In this document: piece by piece, positions 1 to 14,444 of the stretch
Position numbering within the stretch: position 1 is the first letter of the stretch
Layout of the letters: every line of letters starts with the position of its first letter
NCBI GenBank assembly: GCA_946811695.1
Contig: OX328124.1
Location: 87,324,030-87,388,029 of the forward strand
Length of the DNA stretch: 64,000 nucleotides
Reading direction: 5' to 3'
DNA from: Gonocerus acuteangulatus
Lineage: Eukaryota > Arthropoda > Insecta > Hemiptera > Coreidae
Notes under the pieces: generated by a model
What the model saw: the letters and a program-made list of their open reading frames with translations, nothing else
What the model was told of the DNA's origin: nothing
Database searches by the model: none
Position numbers and translations under genes: made by a program

Positions 1-1142
1 ACTGAGATTAATTAAAGTTTAGTACAATTACATTTAAAAAAATTATAAATGTACTGTTTGTTTAAAAACAAAGTATATATTGTACGTCGACATGAACACT
101 TTTAAAACTCTGAGTTTTGGAGATACCCAATTTGAAGATTGGAATTATTTTAAAAAGAATAATTACTTTATCTTTGAGTAATGATTATGCTTAGTGATAA
201 ATGTGATAAGGTCTTCTAATTTATAAAGAATCCCATTAAAATTCCATACCAGTATCTAAAATATTTTATTTAAAAATTGCTTTTGAGTTAGAACTGTCAT
301 GAGTGCTTCATGCTGCATTGTAAGAACCTATACTTAGAACAGCATTCCTTAGAAGGGGCTCATTTCTTTTGTAATGTTGTAGGTTTTACTCAAAATTAAT
401 AAATGTGAAGATGTGGCAGAGTTCCTATAAGTAAATTATAGTTTATGGAAAAACTTTAGCAGTCTATAAATAAACATTTTTGCTAATTATCAAAAGGTCA
501 TTTTCTTCTCAACTATCCATTTCTAGTAAATTGAGGCGTTGCGGATATGAAGGGTGAACTTAACACAAGGTAGTTTTCAGGAAAATGCATTTGAACATTT
601 TTTCTATAAGGGCGAACTCCAATAGATATTCAAAACATTTTTTTGTTGTGGGACGTCTCATTTTTTGTTTATTAATTTATGTTAATAAACAAATTATATA
701 GTATTCACCAGGAATTAGTGTGAACTTCACTTTCAACGAAAAGAGCATTTTGTTTATATCATCATCCAGCGGACTGGTAGTGGAGTGTTGAGTTCGCCTT
801 TCGTATCAGCCTTCCTGTGGCAGTTTCCAGCAAGCTTATTTACATTCTCTGTGTATTTTGAAAGGGAAAGAAGGGTGAACTCTCTAAAGCGTCTAGATTC
901 GGATGGTGGAAAAAAAAAAAAAAAGAATTGACCGGATGTTGAGTTCACCCTTTGTATCCCCAACACCTCTATTGATCCTTTATTACTGTCCTAATTGAAT
1001 GGTAATAATTAGAATTGGCTATGTATAGAGTTTTCATTTGGATTGGTTTATTTTATCCCTAAAATTAAATTAAACTCTGTTTTATTCACAGCTTAGTCCA
1101 AATAAAGTAAAAATTCAAATACTTGTTGATATTTTGTTTTAG
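1..1142. other. Intron or upstream sequence of the B3GLCT-like gene, no exon found
   Basis: AT-rich sequence left of the first recognised B3GLCT exon. I looked on the + strand for the preceding exon, which should carry the DxD-type metal-binding segment of this glycosyltransferase family, and did not find it, so that exon is probably off the left edge. A run of about 15 A lies near 908-924. Short open frames here (754-966 and 1093-1275 on the minus strand) have no recognisable content. Confidence 0.5.
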
Positions 1143-2905
<1,763 letters not shown>

Positions 2906-3289
2906 TAAAATAAAAACTTTTCTGTTAAATTGTTATACTGTGTTTGCAGTAAGTTAAATATATTTTTATAGCTTATTATTTTCTTAAATAAATAATCCAT
3001 CAAACATTGTTTTTTTCTTAACTTGCTCCTTCACTTGATATAGCTCATATGTATAATACTTTTTGGATTCAGAAACTTTTTTTAGAGCTTATCTGAATAT
3101 TTATAGTTAAAATAATCTGTTGCTTTACTTAAATAATTGACGACCATTACAAAAAACCCCATCCCCGGGCAGGACTGCAGTGGTTGTATATGACCGCTGG
3201 GGCACAGTCCACTATAACTGCTAGAATGCATGTTTCCATCATGTTAGCCAGTAGCTATGGACCCTCTGACAGGTTTCCTGTGCTTAGGT

Positions 3290-3331
<42 letters not shown>

Positions 3332-4043
3332 ATCCATAAATTATTAGAGTAATATTATTTTAACATTTATTGTATTGTAATAACATTTATTACTGATTCC
3401 CATGGCATTTCTACTCATTCTAGGCAATAATGAGGATGATTTTAACAATATTTCCAATTTTTTTGAGTTTATTATTTATTATTTGTCCAGTTTGATATTT
3501 TGCATAGCACCCTTGACAATATTTTTTTCATTTATCATAACCTGTGGGACCACATCATAATATATCAATAATTTAGTATTTTTTCTAATAACAACTGGGT
3601 ACTACTATGGTAATTATTGTCTAACATAATCTAAAAGTAGCAAAACAAAAAAATAAGAGTTTGAACTAGCACTATGTTAACAAATTACTACCAATGTACA
3701 AAATACAATAAAGGATTGGAAATATTATGATTGAATATGTGTGATTTATCCACAAAGAACCCGAAGGGATACAAAACAGTGTTTATTGTTAGATACAATT
3801 TCCTCAGACTGTTAAGTCCTAATAGAATGTACAATTCAATCCTAAAATATGCCAACATTTGTGAAATCTAGTTTTCATTTGACGCCCAAAATAAAAATTA
3901 ATTGGCACTGTCTTAGTTCTACAGTAAAATTAATTAACTAATTTGCGTAGAACATGAGCTCAAATGAACTTTTTTTTGTAAGATTTTTGACTTGCCAAAC
4001 AATCATTTAGCAGGTATGTGTTTACAAATACACACATAAATGA
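2906..4043. other. Intergenic, between B3GLCT and the LINE
   Basis: No gene seen. It contains the B3GLCT polyadenylation signal, a GC-richer stretch near 3160-3290 of unknown origin, and a 35-nt T run at 3293-3327, which reads as a poly(A) tail on the minus strand. The rest is AT-rich and unremarkable up to the start of the LINE. Confidence 0.6.
4030..4043 (+). repeat. Candidate 5' target-site duplication of the jockey element
   Basis: ACACACATAAATGA here resembles ACACACAAATAATGA at 8816-8830 just after the A-rich tail. The two differ by one extra base and one or two substitutions, so the pair is plausible for an older insertion but not proven. Confidence 0.4.
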
Positions 4044-4266
4044 GTCGTGTCAAAGCATCAGAGTGAGACACAGCGTTCATAAAAACTCTCAGTTTTATCA
4101 GTGAAAAGTGGTGGACAGTGGTCAAATTTTCTCACGAAAATTGGCACACTGTTGGATAAAGTGTTAGTGCAACCATCAGCGAAACATCGCTTACCGTGAC
4201 ATCGTAGTTTACCTACAATCTGTAAGTGAAGTTACAAACATTTACAGATTATCCAGCCCTCGCTGC

Positions 4267-4438
4267 TAGTAGGTCTAGTGGTGGGGGGCTTGCCTGTAGC
4301 TTCCCGCTCCTGGTGCATAGGAGCCCCTGCAGAGTGGGAGATACTTTTACCAGCAACACTCTCTCTTGACAGTCAGCTGGTAGCCAGCCTCTTTGGCTCA
4401 ATTACTACGTAGCCGACTCTCGGCTGGGAATCCGAGGT
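4267..4438 (+). promoter_or_regulatory. tRNA-like A-box and B-box motifs in the LINE 5' region
   Basis: AGGTCTAGTGGTGGGG near 4271-4286 resembles a pol III A box (as in tRNA-Glu) and GAGGTTCGAATC near 4433-4444 a B box. They lie about 160 nt apart, too far for a tRNA but within reach of TFIIIC. They may be remnants of a SINE captured by the LINE, or a coincidence within its 5' untranslated region. Confidence 0.3.
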
Positions 4439-4489
4439 TCGAATCTACATTTTTTACACAATTTTTTTTTCGTCTTTTTTTTTTCTAAA

Positions 4490-5753
4490 ATGTCTAGCGC
4501 CATGGACAGTGAGCAACAACTCACTTTTCTGGAGTCTACATCAACTCACGATGGAGAAAATTTTACCCTGGGGAGACGTAAACGTCTTCGGAAGAAAACT
4601 ACCTCAAACCTTTCGCCTAAAGCCAAGCAACAAAGAGGACCTAAAGTGACAGATGATCAAAACGCTTTACAAATTAATAAAACTATCCCTACGAAAACAA
4701 ATGAAAATCAGAAGCCGCCCAATATCTATGTCAGAAATATCAAGAATTACAAAAACCTCTATACTCGCCTCAGCCAAGCTGCTGGGGAAAAATCATTCTC
4801 CTGTAGAGCTAGATTTAACGATATAGCGATCAGTGCTATCAATAGCGATGCCTACAGAGCAATTATTAAAAAAATGAACGAAATGGAAGCCGACTACCAC
4901 TGTTATCAATTACCGGAGGAGAAAGATTACAGAGTGGTAATACGTAATCTTCATTACTCCACACCTCCTGAAGATATAGCAGATGCCCTAAAGGATCTAG
5001 GCTACAATGTTAGAAGAATAACAAATGTTCGCCACCCGACAACTAAAGCACAACTGCCACTATTTTTCGTGGATTTAGAAAAATCTGAAAAAAGCAGGGA
5101 AATTTTTAAGGAGCGATATCTTCTCTACACAAAGATATCTGTAGAAGAGCCCCGTCGTCGACGAGAACTGATGCAATGCCACAAGTGTCAGGAATATTAT
5201 CACTCCAAAGGCTATTGCAAGCACGCACCTAAGTGCGTGAAATGTGGCGAACAGCACAAGTCTGAAGATTGCACGAAATTTAAAGACGCACCAGCAACCT
5301 GCGCCAACTGTGGAGAGAATCACCCAGCCAATTATAAAGGATGCGATGTCTACAAGGCTCTAACGACTCTCCGGACTCAACGGCAGAGAACGAGCAGCGC
5401 TTCCCGGCTCCCACAAGCTTCAACCAGCAAGGATGTCAGCCATCCACGTCAGGTACTTCACCTCGGAGGCCAAATGTCTCGTATGCCTCTCTTCTCTCCT
5501 CTAGGCAAAAGAATGTGCTGGTAAATCCTCAACCTCAAACCTCACACCTCCTTCCCAAACTTCCCAGAAGAATATCCCATCAGTTTCCTCTCCTAAACCT
5601 ATTAATGCTCCTCCTGTTCCTCCCACTCCTACACCCCAAGATCCCTTCAACCTCTTTTCCTCGATCCTAAATAAGTTGGAAACATTATTAACTCCTCTTA
5701 TCTCCCTTATGACCTCCCTAATATCCGACATTCTTCCGAAACTTCTTAAATGA
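4490..5753 (+). pseudogene. Jockey ORF1 (gag-like nucleic-acid chaperone), two frame breaks
   Basis: The reading frame opens with ATG at 4490. Residues about 140-220 match the domain that precedes zinc fingers in insect LINE gag proteins (VVIRNLHYSTPPEDIADAL, LPLFFVDLEK). Three Cys-rich knuckles follow (CHKCQEYYHSKGYC, CVKCGEQHKSEDC, CANCGENHPANYKGC), as expected of an RNA-binding ORF1 protein. The opening frame stops at 5522-5524. The natural continuation moves to the next frame around 5380-5410 (RRPNVSYASLLSS) and again around 5500, where a Pro-rich and then hydrophobic C-terminus runs to TGA at 5751-5753. Each break looks like loss of one base. The final TGA overlaps the ORF2 ATG as ATGA. 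Confidence 0.85.
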
Positions 5754-8439
5754 CTTCCTTTAATCCCAATTCCCTCACCATAATCATATGGAATGCTAAC
5801 GGACTTATTTCACGACGACTCGAGCTCGAACTCCTACTTACAGAAAAAAACATCGACATCGCACTGATTACAGAAACACACCTACTTACCACAAACTACT
5901 TTTCAATCCCAGGCTATGTGTGCTACAGGGCAGATCATCCCTCCGATTCCCGGCATGGAGCTGCTGTTATGGTGAAAAGTTCTTTGGCTCACTTTTCACA
6001 TTCCACTTTCTCGACAGATAGCATGCAGGTAAGTTCAATCTCCCTTTCCCTTTCTTCCTACAATATAATTGTTTCTGCGGCGTTTTTGTCCCCAAATTTC
6101 ACCATCTACCCTCCTGAATTTCTCACTCTATTCCAATCCTTTGGTCCTCGCTTTCTCATAGGGGCTGATTTCAATGCGAAACATCCCAGATGGGGAAGCC
6201 GTCTAACCAATCCTCGTGGCAGAATTCTGTATGACATCCTTCAATCCCATAATTATGACTCCATTTCCTCTGATTCCCCTTCATACTGGCCAACCGATCT
6301 CTCTCGCACTCCCGACCTTGTCGATTTCTTCATCACTTCTGGCCTAAGGAGTATATCATACTCAACTCAGTCACTGCTTGAACTCTCATCCGATCACTCA
6401 GCCATCTTACTCGTCCTGAATACCTCTCCTCTACCACGCTCCAGCAATCCCACTCTCACACCAGGGCCTATGAACTGGGAGTTGTTTCGTCAACAACTCT
6501 CTCAACTCATAGACCTCAACGTTCCTCTGAAAACCTCATCCGACGTGGACGACGCTGTATTGATGTTCACAAAAGCCATACAAGACAGTGCTCTGAGCTC
6601 AAGCAGGCCAAGAACTCGTCTTCCTTTTCACCGTAAGCCTCAACTCCCAGATCACATCCTTAATCTCTTGTCAGCTAAGCGCCAAGCAAGAGCTCGCTGG
6701 CAGAGGACTCGTTACCCATCTGACCACACTTCCTTCAATCGACTTACTCGCCTCCTAAAAAAAGCCTTATCCCAATTCCGATCTGAATCCTTCAATGATT
6801 ACCTCCAATCACTCACCACCGAAGACAACTCTCTCTGGCAAGCCACCCGTAAAATTCTAAAATTCCATTCCGTTCCTCAACCTCTTCAACGCAGTGACGG
6901 AACTTGGGCTAGAAGTGATGAAGACAAAGCCGAATTATTCGCTTCCCATCTGGAATCCACTTTTTCCCCTCACCCAGAAACCAGCTCCTCCCAAGACCTA
7001 GAAATACACGATTACCTGAATAGCCCTCTTCCACTCTCCCTTCCTCCTAAAGCATTCCATCCTGCAGAAGTTAAATACATTATCAGACACCTCCCAAGAA
7101 AATCTCCCGGTTACGACCTTATAACAGCCCTAATCCTAAAAAATCTACCTCACAAAGCAATTATTTTCCTCACCTACATATTCAATTCAATCCTAAGAAC
7201 CACCCACTTCCCAAATCCATGGAAGCACTCAATAATAATCCTTATACCGAAACCCCAGAAATCTCCCAAGATTCCATCATCGTATCGTCCTATCAGTTTG
7301 CTCCCAATCATGTCCAAAATATTTGAAAAACTTCTCCTAAAAAGAATTCTGTCCACAATCCCTCCCAATTCCTTACTTGATCACCAATTTGGTTCTTGTC
7401 CTCAGCATTCAACCATCCAACAATGCTTTAGCGTTGTTACACCATATCCCACGCGCTTGAAAGTAGAAACTACTGCACGAGTGCCTTTCTCGACGTCGCC
7501 CAAGCGTTCGATCGTGTTTGGCACCCGGGGTTTTTATACAAAGTAAAGCGCATACTTCCTCACACATATTTCCTAATCCTGCAATCCTATTTATCTAACC
7601 GCTCCTTCCAAGTAAGATCTGGTTCTGCACTGTCTATTTCCCATCCCATTTCCTCCGGAGTGCCACAGGGAAGTATTCTTGGGCCCCTCCTTTACCTTTT
7701 GTACACCGCAGACATCCCCACCCATCCCAGCACCCACTTAACCACATATGCTGATGATACGGCCATTTTTTCTTCTTCTCCCGATCCTGTAACTGCTTCC
7801 TTTCATCTACAAGAACACCTGGAGTCTATCGAGCACTGGTGCAACAAGTGGAAAATTAAGGTGAATCCTCAAAAATGCTGCCACATTACATTCACCCTCA
7901 ACAAGAGAGCCTGCCCACCAGTCGTCATATTTAGCCACGAACTCCCCATATCCAACGAGGTGCGCTACCTGGGATTATTACTGGACAGTAGACTCACTTG
8001 GAACCCTCACACCCGACTAAAAAGACAGGAACTGAACAGGAGATACGGACTCTTACGACAACTACTGGGACCTTCATCAAAACTGACAATACACAACAAA
8101 CTCATTGTATACAAAACCATAATCCGACCTATTTGGACTTACGGACTTGAACTCTGGGGAACAACTAAAACTTCTAACATACAGAGAATACAGGCATTCC
8201 AATCCAAAGTCCTTCGCAAAATAGTCAATGCTCCTTTTTACGTTTCCAATAAAACTCTTCACAATGACCTAAACATCCCTCTCGTTCAAGAACTGGCAAA
8301 ATCCCGATTCCTAAGCTTTCATTCCAAATTGTCCTTCCATCCCAATCCCAGAGCACAAACACTTTCCTCCCAAACCCACCCACAGAACCCGCCTAGAAGG
8401 CTCAAGAGACATTGGCCTCGTGACCAGCTAACTGACTAG
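5750..8439 (+). pseudogene. Jockey ORF2 (endonuclease and reverse transcriptase), one frameshift
   Basis: ATG at 5750 opens an AP-type endonuclease: IIIWNANGLISRR, ITETHL, GADFNAKHPRWGS and SSDHSAILLVL carry the usual Asn, Glu, Asp/Asn and Asp-His catalytic motifs. The reverse transcriptase follows with SYRPISLLPIMSKIFEKLL, FLDVAQAFDRVWH (block A aspartate), SGVPQGSILGPLLYLLY and YADDTAIF (catalytic YADD). The frame breaks near 7425-7445, just before block A, by an apparent one-base loss; the second part stays open to TAG at 8437-8439 and ends PPRRLKRHWPRDQLTD, a typical jockey C-terminus. The protein would nick DNA and copy the element RNA at the target. No RNase H domain is seen, as expected for this clade. 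Confidence 0.9.
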
Positions 8440-9090
8440 CGGAGAAAAAAAAATTCCAAACTAGGAAGTACCAATATTGATTGGCTCCTTCCATAAGTGT
8501 TATTATTTGTTATTTATTTATTTATTTTTTTTTGTCTTTACTTATTTATTATTTAGTTATTTTCATTTATTTTATTATGATTACCATTTATTCATATATT
8601 TACATTTAAATTATTTTGTTATTTCTTTTTTATTTTATTTTATTTATTTTTTTTTTATTTATTTTTTTTTTTTTTTACTTTGTTGTCAGTTGTATTAATC
8701 AATTTTTGTATATATCATGAATCATATTTGTGAGCAAACTTAACCAATGTACTTAAAAATGTACAGATGTTAAATAAACGTATTATTTAAAAAAAAAAAA
8801 AAACAAAAAAAAAAAACACACAAATAATGAAGTGAATTTTCTTGTGAGGGAGTGAGACCTTGGTCGAGGAATTGCCTGTAATAAAAAAGACAACTGATAA
8901 CAAAAATAACCTAATATTTTTGTAATTTTTCTCATTTTATCTTAAATCCTTTTTTCTTTGTTGCATGCCTTCTCACACTGTCATCTTTACTTTGAATAAT
9001 ATGTACTAAACCAATATCAACAATAATAAAATATTCATTATTATTATGTTAGTGTAATAAAGCCCAAGCCACAAAATTACTTAAAAATTA

Positions 9091-9096
9091 TTTATT
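9091..9096 (-). terminator. Polyadenylation signal of the DNAI3-like gene
   Basis: TTTATT on the + strand reads AATAAA on the minus strand, about 10 nt after the stop codon TAA (complement of 9106-9108). It is the first such hexamer downstream of the stop, which implies a very short 3' untranslated region unless a later signal is used. Confidence 0.5.
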
Positions 9097-9105
9097 CGGT
9101 TGTTG

Positions 9106-12100
9106 TTATGATTTGTTTTCACTATCTGTAATAGTTTCAATATCACCATGATGGGATTTCATTGCTGAGTCTTCTGGTCTTTCCTCTGATAACCACTCCT
9201 CTGTAATCTCATCTTCATGAGGATCACGGAAATAAGGCCTCCTTTTAGGTGGTTCATAGCGAGGAGGAGTACCTTCAAAGTATTCTTTAAATGTTTCTTC
9301 ATTATCTTCCAAATAGACCTCTTCTTCTTCTTCCACTTCAGACTCCTCAGATATTTGGGGAGATCCATCAAGAGAAGACAATGATGAAACTGAAGAGCAT
9401 GACTCATATCCCTGAATTTCATCTATATATGGTATAGTTTCTCCTTTAGCTTTCTTTTCAATCACTGCATTTCGCAGAAGATTGAAACTTGCTCTGTGAA
9501 GTTTCATCTGATCAAAATTTATCTTTTCGTGCGTATCTTCTTTTAGAGCTTGCTTGTCTTGTTTACTTTCGAATCTTACTGAAGATTTTCTGTCCGATAA
9601 TTCTTCTGTTTCTATATTATCATTGTCTTCTAACTTAGAAACTTCTCCCTCTTTCATTTCTTCTTGATTAACTAAGTTTTGCTTCTTGCCATCTCTTTTC
9701 TTTTTCTTCTTTTGCTCAACTCCTTTTGTTTTTCCTCCTTTGTCAATGGTTTCTTGTTTTGAATTATCAGTCTCTTGAACTTCGTCTAAAGGCAATGGTT
9801 TGTCTTCCTTTTCAAGAGGTGCAGACCAAAGAAACAACTCATCAACAGTTTCTTCTTTCTCTTTAGGAGGTTCGGCTAATTCTTCATCTGAAGGGTGAGG
9901 ATATGGCTCCCCATATTTAAATTTAAATGTAGGGGTACTGAAAATCTCTTCACCTCGTTTTGGTTTCTTCCATTTTAGCTTTTCATCTCCCATATACTTT
10001 CTATAAAAACTACCTTCTGGTAAATTTATGTCTATTTTTTGACTTGGAGGACTTTTAAGAATCTGCATATTCTTATCTTCACTTGTTCTTTCAGAATAAT
10101 TGTCAGTAATATATTTACCATGCATTCTAACAGGTTCTTTGCCTTCTTCATTCAAATCCCAATAAGGATCATAATCACTACCGTACATTTTTCTTAATTT
10201 ATCTAAGTTTTCTAATCGCCTTTTATACTTTTTTATAAGATAGCTTTCCTCGTGGTTAATCCAGTACGAAAACTCTAAACCTTCTTTTTCAATTTCTTCT
10301 TTTACTATCTCTCGTAACCATCTGAAATCCAATTTGAAGATTAAACAAGGGAACCCATTACAAAGTTTTGGCTGAGTATTAATTATTTGCAAAGAGAGAT
10401 TAAATAAAACTTCTAGATCATCAAATGTAATTATGAGAGAATTATTTAGGATGCCCGGTGGCCGTGAGTGTTAAGGTGTGAGTTCACGCCAAGGGTTGTG
10501 GGTTCGATTCCCACTAGGGGTGGTGGCTTTTCTTTGGAAAAAAGAAAAGGCATCACTCCTATACTGGCTAGAAAAGGGTGGGGACCTATAGATAACCCGT
10601 CCTAAAATTTTTAGTTAATTATAATGGATATTAAAATTTAAATAATTATTTATGAAAAGTTTAATTGTGAAAATGCAATAATTAATTGCAATGTAAATAT
10701 AATACTTTTGGTCTTCATCCAGATATCTTCTTCTGTCATTCCAGAAATCTCTCACTTTTTGATACTTTTCCAAAATTTCTGGTAAACTCCAGTCTTTCTT
10801 TATTTTATTTAACCTAACAAGTTCTTCGAGTTCCTTTTCTTCATTTTCATATGACTCCCCAAAATAAGCCTCTACTTTATCCAAAGCTTTCTTTGAATTA
10901 TCTTCAGCAATATTTTCAATTTCTAATGACACTTGAGATTTATAAATCTGCAATTCAAATTAAAAAAAACTTAGTAATCAATTGGAGAAAAATGTGGATC
11001 TTGACATTAGTCTGACACATTCACAAAAAGTCCGACTCATTGAATAGGGAATCCTAATTTCTTTTTCATGCCGCACCATTGTCTGGGCTATTAGCACTGA
11101 CATCCATGGTGCAGCCGGGAGAAATGAGGTAAAGTGCAAGAAACAACAAGTAAACTTACACGCTTTATAATGAGAACTTTCAATAACAAGAAATGACCCT
11201 CATAAGGAGTCAGACGTCATTACTGACTCCATATGCTTGCATCTTTCCTTCTATAGGTTTAAATGAACATCCAACTTACATAATTATCTAGTTCACATAA
11301 AATATATAAAAACGTCGCTTAATGTATGAATGGATACTGAAAAATGAACTTACAAGTAAAATGAAAATTCAAAAGGCCAAAAAAGTGGAGATGAATACTT
11401 TTTCTTGTAAGTCACTTTTGCAGTATTAGGAAGCAAAGTTTTTGATTATTAATAAATATTCCTTACATATTGACGAGGGATTTCAAATTCACTAATGGCA
11501 TTTTGAAAAATTTCATCTGCCATATTTACTATTTCTTCTATTTTCACAGTTAATTGAGATTCACGCCTTTCTTTCTCTTTTAAAGGTTTTATTGCAATAT
11601 CCAATTCATTCATTGAGATTTTTCTATTTTCAAGGATTGTCTGTAACATTGAAATTATGGAATTAAAACATTTTGTAAAAAAAAATAAAAAATAAAAATA
11701 AAATTAAAAACATGAATACATACAAATCAAATTCAAGTAACAATTAGGATCGGAACAATAATATTAATATTATTAAACTTTAAATATTTTCTAATTATTC
11801 ATTTTTTTATTTTTAGATAAGAAAGGAATAATTAAGATAAATAAACTTCTTTTTAAAACTACAAAATAAAGAGAATTCAATTTCATTACTGTACATTCAA
11901 CATTTGAATGGTGCAGTTATTATCAAGCTTGGATATGATTAAAAAACTATTTTACAATAAGCAGTGATTTACTTTTATCATATGCTCTTCTTCTTGACTG
12001 TACCATAACTTTTCAGCAGGATCAAGCCAGGCAGCAGTGCGCCCTCTCCGTCTTAAATACCATCTATGAAATAAAGATTAAATGTCTTTCATCTTTTGAA

Positions 12101-14444
12101 TGTATATTAATACTACTGCTGTACTTAAATATGAGAACTCAAAACATAAAAATTTCAACTTATAGCTTAGAAGTCAACTTCGATATTTATCATCAATTCT
12201 GAAGAATTAGTTTGTAGCATAAGAACAGATACCTGAATATACCAACATACTAATAATTAACAATTCTCTATGAATTATGTAGTTTTATCAATGAATAAAA
12301 ATTAAAATTGATGGGCGTGTAGCAATAAGGTGGCAGCTCCTTCTTTCACATTTTTGGCAAATTGAAAAAGCATTTTAAAATTTAGTCTCTTGGAATTTTT
12401 TTCCTCTTTCTTTTTCTTATCATAACACAGCCGCCTACTTATGAAACAAATGCCATAAGGACCCTATCCTACCTTTTTTAGAATGGCTGTGTGAGGTCTA
12501 ATGGTTTTGAGCTGCCTGTTTATTGAGCCATATTCTATAGTATAATTGCTTTTAATCACATTTTTAATTTAGGAAGCTCTTATGACAATACAAAATAGAA
12601 CAACAAAAAAATAAATTAAAGCAAAATGCAGTCTTCTTCTGGATCTGTCAAATCAACATCGTCAGTGTAACTGAAAAAGCTATACATTTTAATGCATTGT
12701 AGAACGGCATCTCATTCTGACCGACATATTTATGTGCGAGGCTCAATATGGCATTGTATTTCTCAGTTTTTAAGATCAGGGGTTGGCTGCACGCAGATGG
12801 GAAGTCAATAGTAGACCTCACACAGGGCTACAGGGGGGGGGGGGCATTAGTTGCTGTGATTCCACTATTAAAGTGACTAGAGCTGGTCCCTTATTGAACC
12901 AGGAGATAGAGATAATTTTTAAATCCTTCCTTGTTCTAACCTGAAAATCCCCAAAAATGGAGCTGCTTCCTTGTTGCTTCATGCCCGTCAATTATAGGAT
13001 GATATTTTCAGTAGCTCGGTTTTTTATTTTATGACGAACTGAAATCTCTTCTGGTTTTCTCCATACATTAGCTACCTAAGTACATATTTGTCAAACATGG
13101 ATGGCTACTTTGTTTATTATGGTTGCAAATTTTAATGGTGAATCATTGTATGCTAGAAACTCTCCATAAATGAGCACATTAATAAAAAGAGATTTACTGA
13201 TAATATTCATAATTATCATTAAATCACTTATAGGTGACAAAATGTCAAAAGTTTCTTGATCTAACGGTTTGAGCTTTGCATTGAAATGTATATACAAACT
13301 TTATAAACTAATTAGGTACTGAACAAATAAATTATTTTATTTTATTAATGAAGATTCCTAGTGCCCCTTGTTTTCGATACAGGGTGTCTACTGTACGAAA
13401 ATGTCACAAAATTGAAATAGGGCACAAAAAAGTCATGAGTTTTGATACCAAGTCACGAAATTTCAGTTTTTACCAGAGTGTAACATAATCCCGGTACTTT
13501 GGCGTATTCGTAATTGTCGCTGTTTTGTATGCATTTACAAATCAATTATTCATTTTTTAAATATATGAATATTGAAATACTATACACAAGGCCAATTTTA
13601 AGCCAATAGTTAAGGCTTTTTCATTTTGATTTAGTTTATTTTCTTTTTAATGAGCATGAAATTTGAAATCATTAAAATGTCACGAAAAAGTCCCAAAATT
13701 GGCTTTCACAAAAGTAGTAGACACGCTGTGATACCTTAATTGTGACCATTTACTTATATTTTTTTTGTGTAAATTTTCTTGTTTTGATTTATGTTTCTTC
13801 GGTTAAAGTGGAATTAATTTGATTTTGAATTATGTAATATGCATTGTCTCTATTGCCAGCTGACAACAAAGCAAACAACAGACTTTCTTTTACTGGATCT
13901 ATAGCTCTTTAACCAGTAAGTTTTGATGGCTTTCAAAATAATTCATAATAAAAATTGATATTCTGCTGATAGAATATTATGGAAACGCGCCTAGAGAAGA
14001 CAGTTCCAGTGATTCAGATTTCTTTTTTTTCAGCGCTATAGAAGTTTATAGTCTCTTAATGAATTTTATTAATGCGAGTAATCCACATTTATTTTGTGCT
14101 TACCTAATTTCTGAAATAAATACTGCTAAAACTGATCGATTTATAATGATTTTACCAGCATCATTAAATTAATTTCAGTAAAGAATAAATATGAATCCAT
14201 ACTTATATAATTCTTCTTTAAATTTTTTGCATCCTACAATGTCTTTCAATTTTGTCTTGCCAATTTCTTTCTTCTCTTCTTGCTTCTCCCCAGATTCAAC
14301 TGATTCCTCATCTCCTGTAGTAGCTAGTGGCTTTCCTTTTCCTTGCTTCATTTTTTCCTTCTTTCTCCACCATTCATCAGCTTGGCTTTTCATTCGTATT
14401 TTTCGGGATTTTTCAGTCTCAATCATATTAAAAAATTGATCTTT
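9106..14444 (-). CDS. DNAI3: DNAI3-like, coding exons 23-27, coiled C-terminal extension (residues 1417-2070)
   Basis: Exons: 14203-14444, 11973-12063, 11467-11640, 10706-10947, 9106-10321 (stop TAA). Exon 23 begins KDQFFNMIETEKSRKIRMK, matching the helical tail that follows the propeller in vertebrate DNAI3. Exons 24-27 have no counterpart I recognise: a Trp-rich piece (WYLRRRGRTAAWLDPAEKLW), charged helical segments, and a 1216-nt last exon encoding a Glu/Lys-rich, probably disordered tail with a KKKKKKRDGKK run and an acidic SEVEEEEEVYLEDNEE stretch. Phases join exactly, which argues for one gene. I cannot exclude that the last exons belong to a separate adjacent gene; transcript data would decide. 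Confidence 0.7.

Larger units (their letters stand above)
4044..8815 (+). mobile_element. Jockey-clade non-LTR retrotransposon, nearly full length, disabled by frameshifts
   Basis: Order seen: GC-richer 5' untranslated region (about 4044-4489), ORF1 with zinc knuckles (4490-5753), ORF2 with endonuclease and reverse transcriptase (5750-8439), a T-rich 3' untranslated region, AATAAA near 8772 and an A-rich tail (about 8789-8816). This is the layout of jockey-clade LINEs. Candidate imperfect target duplications flank it: ACACACATAAATGA at 4030-4043 and ACACACAAATAATGA at 8816-8830. ORF1 has two frame changes and ORF2 one, so this copy cannot make both proteins as it stands. The insert lies between the B3GLCT and DNAI3 genes, head-on to DNAI3. 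The exact 5' end is inferred from the candidate duplication. Confidence 0.88.

Noticed and set aside
10449..10520. tRNA-like sequence as a tRNA gene
   Set aside because: Only A and B boxes survive, no full cloverleaf, and the same body and tail follow in many copies, so it is a SINE head. The same holds for families B and C.
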